DNA of 64,000 bases, from the NCBI RefSeq assembly GCF_910596095.1, contig NC_056548.1, positions 4,799,151 to 4,863,150 of the forward strand, given 5' to 3'. The notes under the pieces were generated by a model that did no database searches, was not told where the DNA came from, and saw nothing but the letters and a program-made list of their open reading frames with translations. Shown here piece by piece: positions 1-11,327 of this stretch. The position numbers were made by a program, and so were the translations under genes. The stretch comes from Thunnus maccoyii. Taxonomy: Eukaryota > Chordata > Actinopteri > Scombriformes > Scombridae. Numbering within the stretch: position 1 is the stretch's first letter; each line of letters opens with the position of its first letter.

Positions 1-208
1 CTAGTAAAATACTCGTCCATATTAACTCTCCTTCTCTCTCTGATGTCGTGGTTTCAAGTTGAAAGCTGTAGAATCTTAACGAGTGTTGAGACGAGCGTTT
101 CAGACTTTAGCACCTCGCCGCCTAAATGCGAGCCGACAGCGTGATGTGTGATGTTAAAACTCTGCTGAAGGTTGTCTGAGTGTCTGTGTGATGTGACGGG
201 CCTTTCAG
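1..208 (+). other. larp1b intron, partial
   Basis: Upstream intron sequence ending in the acceptor CCTTTCAG at 201-208. An ATG at 172 is in frame with the exon but lies before the acceptor, so it is not the start of the protein. Confidence 0.6.
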
Positions 209-3200
209 CTTCATCGCCCGCGAAGGAGACTCCTCCCGAGTCCGCGCAGCCTCAGGACTCGGCCGAGCCCGGCTCCTCCGGCAAGGAGTCGCTCCCCGCC
301 GCGGACGCCTCCAAAGACGCCCCCGCCCCCGACGCCTGGATCCAGGTGGAGAAACGCCACCGACAGCCCTCCGGCAAGGGAAAGGTACCGAGCGGCAGCT
401 TCAGGCCTATGATCTTTCCATTTTTCATTTCTCCCATCATCCCTTTTTTTTTCCTGTTTCTCATTAACTTTCATCTTTTTTTCCCGTCTGTGTTCGCCCT
501 CCTTTCTCTCCTTCGTCTCTCGGCCGACAGCACGTCAGCGATGACGTGTGTGTCGTCGACTCCTCTCCTCCCTCAGAGCCTCTTCCCGACCTCCTCCCCT
601 CTGCAGTTGAGTACTCCTCTCAGTCACCCATCACAGCTTTTCCTTCTCCCCCTTTTTTCCTCTCCGTGCTTCTCATGTTTTCCATTTCTGACACTGACTC
701 TTATTTCCTGCTCGTTGCATTTTCCATATTTGCTGAACCTCGTTATTTATCGGTTCTATTTGTCTCTCAAACCTTTATCTCACCTTTTTAAATTTCAAGT
801 GAAAAAAGTCACCAATCATCTGTTTCTGGAAAATCATTGCATCATGTGAACCAGAACCAGCTTTCTCCAAAATATGACCTTTATCTAACATATTATTGTT
901 AGTAGATGATCATCAATCATGTCTCCATCTGCTTTGTAGTTTATGTAGAGCTGCAGCGATTAATCGGCTACTATTCTGATAATCAAATAATTGTTGAAGC
1001 CGTTTTTTTAAGCAAAAATGTCAAATATTCACAGGTTTGAGGCTCTCAGATGGAAGAATATGTTGCTTTTCTTGGTCATAAATTACTGTTAATATAAATT
1101 TTAATTTGATTACATCATCTTTTGCTCCAGGATATTGAGATGAGTGTTTTTCACGATTTTCTGATGTTTGATTGACCAAAATAATCTGCAGATTAATCGA
1201 TAATGTCAATAATCATTAGTTACAACCCTACAACATGAGAAATATTTTCTCCCTCAGATGTTTGTATCTGTAGTAGTTTGGTGAAACAAACTTTTTCAAC
1301 ACCTCATTTAAAATACTATTTCAGCTTGTTTTTCTACAAAAGCCTCACTTCATCTTAACAAAAGAAGCAGAATTTCTTTGATTTTCTTTATTAAATATTG
1401 ACTAAACTTAAGCAGCCTGAAGGCCACAGACTGAAACTGGCAAAATGTTGATTTTAATTGGGAACTAAAGAATAAACAGGATGACACATTCAATGCCAAC
1501 TTTTGGTACTGGACAGGTTTTGATACTCTGTGGTCACATTTCAGTCAAAAACAGTATTTAGGTCCATTCAAGCTTTTTAAACTTTAAACATTGTGGGATT
1601 TTCTGCAGATGCGTCACAAGTAGCCACATATTATGCTGGACTTTTCTGGTCTCCTAAAAAGAGTTTATTCCTTTAACTTCAATCAAGGCCACACTAAAAC
1701 ATACTGTCATTCCTATTTTTCTACTTTTTGATGTAAATTAAACCTTAAATTAGTGATTGATGAGGATTGATTAGACTTTATCTGCTGGATCTTTTTGACT
1801 TGAGTTCTGCCTTAAATAATACAAGCAGAGTTTCTTTAGGTAAACACACAAAAAACAACATTTTGTAACAATATTAAATGTTAAAGTGTTCAGTGTCTTG
1901 TCGTATGTCCGTTTGCTGACGGCCGCATGTTCTCCGTGTCCTCCAGGAACGCAGCGAGGCGCCTCCTCCCGGCCGCCGCGCCCCTCAGCAGGCCGAACCC
2001 GACCAGGAAGAGCTGGACTTCATGTTCGACGAGGAGATGGAGCAGATGGCGCCCAGGAAGAACAAGTTCACCGACTGGTCGGACGACGACGATTCAGACT
2101 ACGAGCTGGACGACCAAGACGTCAACAAGATCCTCATCGTCACCCAGACGCCTCCTTACATCCGTAAACACCCCGGCGGCGACCGCACGGGCAACCACGA
2201 GTCCCGAGCTAAGATCACCACCGACCTGGCCAAAGCCATCAACGACGGGCTGTACTACTACGAACAGGACCTGTGGAAGGGAGAGGAGCAGCTGGAGTGC
2301 AGCAAGGTCAGAGGAGGAAGTAGTTGATCAGATACGGATGCATTTCGATTTTCTTACAGCTAGATTATGTATTTGAAAGCTTCAAATTTAGGCTTTTTTA
2401 GTGATTTTTATCCCATTTTCTCCTCATTTGGAACACTTAAATCCTTAGATTTGGTATTTTACTGAGAAACTCATGTGGCATTGAGTCTATTCACATAAAA
2501 ATAAGCAAGAAAAGTTACTATGACGTCATAAAAATGCTTTAATTTAAGTACCAAAACCAAACCTGAGATATTTCAGCTCATCTTCTGCTAAAATAACTTT
2601 TATTTTAATCTTTAAAAAATGTGTCAATGAAAACTAGACTTCTGTATCTTCTTCTTTGGATTGACAGTTCATTAAAATATATAAGTTTAGGGAAGCCGGC
2701 GTGTTGACGCAGGTCTGACAGAAGAAAAGGAAGAACCGGTTCTGTAATTTACACACGTGTGTTCCCCGTCACGTCGAAACAAGTCCATCAGTCAGAGAAA
2801 AGGCAGCGGCGGCGGCTCGCCTGTCACATGATCATCAGGGCTCCTTATTAGCGTGTGATTTATAGACTTGTTTTCAGATTTTAAGTTGTATTTCTTTAGG
2901 GGATACGCCGACGTTTGTTTATTCGCTGTTTGACAGAAATTTACAGGAGAGGATTGATTGAAACGTCAGTTCAAGCTTTGTAGTTTTACGCATCGTTGAC
3001 AGTTAGTTGAGCTTTTATCTAACTCCTGGCAGGACAACAAATTCGTCTCAGTGTTGAAGTTTATCCATCATGTTTAACTTTCTCGTCCAAGAAGGAAACT
3101 TAGGAAACATAAAATGCACTTAAAACATAATAAAATATACAAAACATTCAGTAAAACAAACCATATAAAATACAGTGAACATAAAGCTGATGTACATCCA

Positions 3201-6200
3201 GCTCACCTGTTTATTCCTTTCATAATTTAACCATTTCTTGACTAAAATCAATAGTTTTTGATCTATTTTACCTCATTTTTTGTGTCCTGAAGCTTCACCA
3301 AACAAATCTGCAACATGTCGACCATATGATGCATTAAGTGATTTACAATTACTGAAACATTAATCTCATTATAACATTTGTTGGTTATCTACAGTAAAAA
3401 TATAAAAAAAACTAACCAGGGCTGTAATTTTCTGTCTGAGAAAGAGACGAACATGTGAGCGACTGAGAGAAAACGGAGGTTATTTCCACATGAAAACTCA
3501 GAGCTAATGTTAGCGTCCAGCTGTCCCGCGGCCAGTAAACTGGATCTGGTCGGTTGTTGTTTGGCCTTGACTGACTGACTGACTGACTGACTGACTGACT
3601 GACTGACTGACTGACTGACTTCTGCTCCAAAACTGGATTCACTTCCTGTGAAGTTTAGTCACTTGCTTTGTTGTTAACTGCTGCGTGTTTTTTTGTTTTT
3701 TTTTAGTTTTGTGCCGTTACAGTCACTGTGGCAGTGGGTCATTCTGTCTAAAGTTAAAAACAAATACAGAGCAGAGACTCAAACACTGATGCTTTACTCA
3801 AGTTTATTCAGGCAAACGTCAGACAGTGTTCATTTTTATTTTACACATTGGGTGGTAACACTTTAAGCATTTATAAGCATTATATAAACATTTAATAAAT
3901 AACTATAATGTAGCTTTAAGTCCTCCTGTGGGCCTCCATAATTAGAGGCTGCTATATAAACAGATGATGACTAATTACAGTAAAACACGGTTGTAATAAT
4001 ATAAAATATGTCTTCATAGGAGAAGTTACAATTGCTGACAAATACTGTACATTATTAAACACTTAAAGATGTCCTTATATCTGCACACAACTACGTTATA
4101 ATGTGTTATAAACATTTATCAAATGTTAACAAAGTGCTTATAAATGCTAAATAAACTTTTATAGATGCAGCGACACTGACGTTTTATTTTACTGTTGAAT
4201 TAAAGCTCAAAGAATGAATGAAGTGTCTTTAAATTTGTGACAGTAGGGAGGATATTTTATAAAAATAGTTGTAATTGACAACAACAACTTTAATAAGATT
4301 AGTGGGATGTTTGTCTCAGTCTCTTCACCCATGATGCAGCCATTAAAAGACAACATTTCATATACAGAAAAAGAAAAATACAAATGAGTTAATAAATAAC
4401 AAACAAGGTACTAAAACCATTTCAAATACATAAATATACAAAGATGTTAATAAATAAGTAACATACAAAGGTTCTAAAAATACCTAGAAAACAATCACAT
4501 CAATAAATGTATCATGTGTTTTTAATTGGTGTCCTCAATGATAAAAATCTTCTCCTTTGACTTCAGTGGACTTGATTAAGCTACAGATGGATATTTGCTC
4601 TGATCTCTCAGTTCTGGTTCAGAAAGTCTTGATTATCACATCATGAAAACACCAATATTTCATAAATATAAGAGCTCCTCTCAGAGCTTAAATGTCTTTT
4701 TATTCCACAAGTTAACAACCCTGTTTGTGTTTGTCGTAATAACTCCAAATAATTTCCACCATGTGGACACTTGTCAGGTGTATCATTTATTACAACAAAC
4801 CACAGTAACAATTTCTACACACTGTATTCAGGCTCAGATGCAAAGATGAACTTAGATCATTCAGCTGAAAATCAATAAAACAATAAATTAATTTTTCCAC
4901 AAAGACTGAAGAAACAGTTGCACCTTAGTCGCTGTCATCACAGTTTAAGGGTCAGCGGCTCTCTGCAGGTCAGAACGCTCTGACACCAAGACTTTACGAC
5001 AGAGCCGTTAAACTGAGCGGCCGTCGCGCGGATGCGGCCAAAAATAGGCGACTATTTATCACCCACAATATACCAGACCGAGACTACATATGTGTCACAC
5101 AGCAGCAGCAGCAGCAGCCTGCAGAGAGGACTGACCTGCTTTTAGGAAGAGCTGCCTGGTCTGCAGACTGTCTATAGGTCACTGAGTGTTATGTCACTTT
5201 ATTTTATAACAGGTGCAGAGTTGTGTAATAATGCTTTACGGCTCCGGATCAGTTTGTAGTCTAGTTTTACAGCAGTAATTCAACATACTTTACATAAGAC
5301 ATGATGGACATTAAGACACAAGACACTGTATAAAAGGACACATATTTATATTTACATACATAAACTCAATCAGCAGATTCAATATTTCCTTCTGACATGA
5401 AACAGAGTCAATAAATCAAGTCTCACAAAATACAAAATTTCAAGTTAAAGTTGACAGACAGGCAGGAATCCAGTAAATATCAATATTTGCACTTTGTACA
5501 GTTTTAGCCAAATTGGTTGAAAGCCAAAAAAATCCTGGAAATGCCAACTAGTATCACTCTGTTTTTTTTGTTTTTTTGGGTTGTTGATTGTAAGTTTTCA
5601 GCGTGTTCAGCTCATTCTCAGCCCAAAGGTTGACGATAATGTCTCCACATGTGGGAAATGTCACGCCTGAGCACACACACACACACACAATCACACACAC
5701 ACACACACACACACCAAGGTCACTTGGATTTTCTCTGACGCTGGCGTGTAAAGTTCAAAGTACGCTGCACATCTGCTGTGTGTCACACATGCCCGCATGG
5801 CTGCAGTCTCTGGCATATGAAGTATTTTCACCACCATGTCACCAGTTTAAACGTGTAATATGACCTCTGCATAGCACTGCTGCAACATTAAGTCTATAAA
5901 ACGTGACTCAAAGTGAAAGATCATCAGTCCAAAACCCAAATCTTCACGCTTCAGTTTTGTCCTCTAGTTGCTGCCGTTCTCTCGTCTCTTTCTGACATTT
6001 TTCTCTTGTTCTCTTGTTGTCCCCCAGCAGGAAGTAGAGAACTTCAAGAAGCTGAACATCATCAGTAAAGATGAATTTGAGAATCTCACCCCTAAAATGC
6101 CCGTTGAACCAAACCAGGAAGTCCCACCTCCTCCCATGCAAGGTGGGTGGACGAAGCCGCCGCTGAGCATCCTGTGTGGTGTTTCTGCGGTTCAACCACA

Positions 6201-9200
6201 CCCTTCTCACACTTAGTAAACACGTCTTGTTCCATTTTCTGACCACATCTGTGAAGAAAATATATCATATTACTGCTTGAGATATTTAGAGAAATTAAAA
6301 AATTTGACGTCATGTGATCATAAACACGGGAAATAATCTAGTAAAGTGTATAAACAGCATAAACTGATGTTATATTTGTGTTTTCAGCCGACAGCGGAGC
6401 AGAATTGGCTCGCTCTCTTCCCACAACGGTCCCGGAGTCTCCCAGCGCTCACCAACCCCGAACCCCCAGAACGCCACGGACCCCCGGACGCCAAGACCCG
6501 AGCAAGACCCCCCGATTCTACCCCGTCATGAAGGAGAGCGGCCCCATCGACGGACAGGTGATGACACGGACCCGCATCAACATCTCGTTATGTTCCGGTT
6601 CATTAGAGGAACAGTAGCAGGTTGAAGATGATGCTGGTCAACTGTGATCGTTTTCAGACATTTTATAAGAAAAAATGTCCGAATTCTTTGATTCCAGCTT
6701 CTCAAATGTGAATATTTTCTAGTTTATTTAGTCTTCTATGATAATAAACATAATATTTTTAGGTTATAGATGGTTGGTCAGGACTTTAGGAAACATTGAT
6801 TTGACATTTTTCACCATTTTCAGACATTTTATCGACCAAATGACTTATTGATTAATTGAGAAAACAATAAAAGAAACTCATTTATTTTGAAAAACATGAT
6901 CGTTAGTGGCAACCAAAGTGTACTGAGCTCCTCCCAGGTGTTAAAGAGGGGAGCAATAAGAATAGAAAAGTGTGGTATGAAGAGATAAAAACCAGGCTGT
7001 AAGAGAAATTAAAGTTTTAAACAATAAATTCAAGCTTTACTTGAAGAGACGAGTCTGAGAGGAAGCAGAAGTATTTCAGACTTTTTTCAGACTCTCCTCT
7101 AATATTTTGTGAAGTGAATTACTGGATCATTTTACCTCTTTAGATCAGCTTATGGTTAAACTGGTCACAGTAACGAGGGGTCAAACAGATTAGAAACCAC
7201 AGTGTTCAAGTTTCATCTTTCACTTCCGCTTTGTTACTTTATTAAATTTCCTTCCGGCTTTGAGCAGCTGAGTCTGTTTAACAGTCTGATCTGATTTACA
7301 TTGTGATAAATTAAAAAAAAAAAAATAGTTTTATTGTCTAAACTATTGATATCAGAGAAACTGTCTCCATAATAAAGCTGCAGTCACATGATCATCACAC
7401 CATAAAATCACTGTATCATTTACTGACCTGCAGTTTAAATATCTAGTGACTCCTGGATTACAGTCTGGTGATCAGACAGATGTTTATTTAAATAGTTTGT
7501 GTATAATAGACTAGAATCAGCCTGTAAGTAACCTCTTTGCATTTCACCCTGTTGTTGAGTTTTTCCTGGTTGAGCTCAGTGCAGAACTGAGAACAGTTTC
7601 TATATATTGAACCTGTTTCATTATAATAACTGCCTGTCATGTGTTTACATGGTTAAACTGACAAAAAGGGTCAAATAACAGTAGTTTTCACCTGCTCCAG
7701 TTGCATTTAACGTCCTCATTTCATCATTTTGGAAATCAACATTGAGTCAAAATGACTTTAACATCATGTTCAACCAGTAGAGCTGCAACAATAAACCATT
7801 TAACTAATCTTTTGATGATCAATATCTGGTTTTAGCTTCTCACATGTGATGATTTGCTACCAGCAGATTTATTGATATTGAAATTAATCATAGAAAACAT
7901 GCCCTGCAGCCAGAAGGTTACAGATTTAAGTGCTCTAATGTCGTGGCGAGCAGCTCTGTGAAACATGAATTTTCAGGAATCTGTCTTTTTGCGGTTTTCT
8001 GTTCCAGACGCCGAGGAAGAAGAAGACTCGCCACAGTTCGAACCCCCCGCAGGAGGCTCACATCGGCTGGGTGATGGACTCACGTGAACACCGACCGCGC
8101 TCCGCATCCATCAGGTCCGACCGCCGCTTCTACTGCAGCTTCACTTCTTCATTGTCTGATGACGCTGCCTTTCGGTTATGAATCTCGGACGAGCAAAAGA
8201 AGAACACAAACTCGTCGTTTCCTCCTTTCACTCTGTTATATCTCAGTTGGTGTTAATCTGCTCGACGTTACTGACCTTTATTCACTTCTCATGTGCTTCA
8301 TATAGCAACAATTACAGATTAGTAGGTTGGTAAAAGTGATCTAATTTTGGCAATAATTGCTTGACAAGTGGATCAATTTCACAGTAACAGGATCCTTGAA
8401 ACGTTTGTTTTTTTCTGTACATTAATATATGTATATAAATGATGAATAACTCAGTAGTTTGTAGTTATTGCTGTTACTGCACAAAACACTGGCATAGCAG
8501 TAAGATTACAACTAATAATTATTTTCATTATGGATTGATTTGCTGATCATTTTTCCAATTAATCGATTCATAGTTTGGTCTAAAACTGTGAAAAATGGCG
8601 TCTAAAGCCCAAAAATATTTCATCCAATAATCCACAAAATCATATAAAAACAGAGAAGCAGCAAATCCTCTGAGAGTCTCAGACAACCAACAAATATTTG
8701 CTGTTTTTTCTTGATAAATAACATAAATAATTACTTGATTTATCAAAGTTTTAGACATTAATTATCTGTTGACGGTCTCAGTGACGGGTGCGTAGGATCA
8801 AAAAGTCCATCGGCTAGTTGTTTAATTGTTTAGTTGTTTCAGCAGGTCAGCTGGTAAAATAAACAAATGATAAGAATTTTATCAGGTTTTCTGTTTATGC
8901 ATCAATTAAAATATGCCTTGATTGGAGCGGGATGTCTTTAGTATGTGTAGTAAATAATAATGTTTTCTACTCTGCCACTCAAACATCTCCTCCTCCTCCT
9001 CCTCTTCCTCCTTCCTCCTGCAGCAGCTCCAACGCCTCCCCATCAGAAGGAGCCCCGCTGACAGGAAGTTACGGCTGCACCCCTCAGTCGCTGCCCAAAT
9101 TCTGGCATCCATCCCACGAGCTGCTGAAGGACAACGGCTTCACCCAGCAGGGATACCACAAGTACCGCCGACGGTGCCTTAACGGTACGAAGCCTAAAAG

Positions 9201-11265
9201 ATACAAACCTGCTTTTTTTTTTTTTACATCATCACATAATCACATTTTTTAAGGTTTGAGTTTGTAGTATCAGGCTAAGCCGTTTTTTGTGATCTTTCAG
9301 AGAGGAAACGGTTGGGGATCGGCCAGTCTCAGGAGATGAACACTCTGTTCAGGTTCTGGTCTTTCTTCCTGAGGGACAACTTCAACAGGAAGATGTATGA
9401 GGAGTTCAAACAGTGTGCGGTGGATGATGCCAAAGAGAACTACAGGTGAGGACGACTGCAGGTGGAGCTGCAGGTTAAACGGCAGTATGTTTCTGTGCTG
9501 CAGGTTGTTGAAACACAAAAGAAATGTACATAAACCAGATTTTAATGGAGACAAGCAAACAGGAAACATGAATTGCTTCAGATACGTATCTGACCCACAA
9601 AAACTGCATCTTTAAGCCCTAAAGTCCCCTTTTATTGACATGCAGCCCTTGAAGATCAAAGCTTGTCTGAGTATGAAAACCTTGTTCCTGACTGTCAGTT
9701 ATTAGTGAAAATACTGAATATTAATCATGATATTTACTGATTAAATGTTAGAAAAGCATCACAACTTGCAAGAGTACAGAAGCACGTTGCATTCACCAAA
9801 ATAAAAAAAAAGATGTTTCCCCCGTTATGACAAACTTATAATTAGTGCAGTCGTAGGAACTGATGAGGTCGTAGTGTTCATCGGGACAGTTAAGAAGCGA
9901 CACACAGTCTGTTAGTTAAATGCTAGCGGCCATGTTTTTGTGTTGAGTGTGATAAATGTGCAGTAATAAAGAGAGATATCTGTCTTTACATTTTTTTAAA
10001 TTAATTGTTTTATATATAAAATGTCCAAAAATAGTGAAAAATGCTCGTTAAAATTTCTTTTTTAGATAGAAAGAAATTGAAAAGACACTCAGTTCACTAT
10101 CATTTGTACACAAAAATCCTCACAACATCATCTTCAGACCAGATAATATTTGGCATCGTTGCTTTAAAAAATGACTGAAACCATTAATCAATTATCAGAA
10201 TAGTTGCAGGTTAGTTTTCTGTCGATCGACTAATTGTTGTAGCTCTACAAACAACAACAACAACAACAACCAACATCAATCAATCGATCAATAAAAACGC
10301 TGCTGTGTGACCTGCTACAGTGCACACTGTTTCATTTGATTGTGTTGCCACGGAAACAGCTCGGATTTACTTGGCTGCAAACTTGCTCCTGTTTGAAACG
10401 TTGAAACGGTCAATAAGAGCTGATAACAACAACCTGATCAGCTGATCATCAGACAGCATTTCTGTCTTTATTTACTTATTTATTCAAATATCGACTCTCA
10501 AATCGTCGTTGTGTAATCTGGAGTCAAATTAGTCGCTGACATCAACATCGATGACCTCACAAGGTGTGCTGTTCTCGTTATTATGAGATATTAAGTCATA
10601 ATTAGGAAAAACATCTCAAATGTTTTTCTTTGCAGTGACGCCGTTTTCAGATTTTTCTCAAAATATTCAATTTAAAATGATATAAAAGCAACAAATCCTC
10701 ACATCTCAGAAGCTGAGATCAGCAAACATTTAACGATTAACTGATCAAGATTGTTGTCAATTAATTCCAAATCACTTTAATCTGATATTTATTCATTGAA
10801 AGCTGTTGCTATTGTTAGTTGGTTAAAAAAACAAACAAACACTCCCAAAAGTTTTCACTATTATCTTGTTCACCATCCACTTTTTATCTTTTGCAGCAGG
10901 TTTTACTGCAGTTAAACCTCCACATAAACAAGAGTTTAGTAGTTTTGACCTGTGGTGACAGTCTGCTCACCTCCAAACAGGTGCAGGAAGGCTTTAATTC
11001 CTAAGAGTCCACATTCTTCTCTGTGTAAACTTGACTAATAGTCAGGTTCCTGATCCCTGGGTGTGTCCCTGCAGCTGCCGGCGGCAGCAGCAGCAGCACT
11101 GCGCCTGCCTTCAGCCGACAGCAGAGGGTTAACAGGGGAGGCTGCCCTTCGTTGCAACATCGCTTTTGTATTTGCCAGAAGCTCCTTCACACACCTGCCA
11201 AACCCACATTCTCATCTATATGAGTGGGCGGCACAGTCCTCTCCGTGTGATTTGTAGACTCAGGT

Positions 11266-11327
<62 letters not shown>

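Larger units (their letters stand above)
2307..6027 (+). other. Large larp1b intron
   Basis: Donor AGCAAG|GTCAGA. It holds a perfect CRE-like TGACGTCA at 2521-2528, a (CTGA)n microsatellite at 3568-3620, a possible element with TTATAAACATTTAT phrases at about 3845-4175, a CAG run at 5102-5119 and a CA microsatellite at 5671-5714. The stretch 4930-5170 is less AT-rich and non-repetitive. No exon was recognised on either strand. Confidence 0.6.

Noticed and set aside
172-849. 225-codon open frame from an ATG at 172
   Set aside because: Only 209-384 resembles the LARP1 family. The start lies before an acceptor and the part after 385 is T/C-rich intron following a good donor.
3780-5600. Possible nested minus-strand gene in the larp1b intron (inverted AATAAA near 3806)
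   Set aside because: No open frame or splice signals with coding character; signals fit chance or repeat tails.
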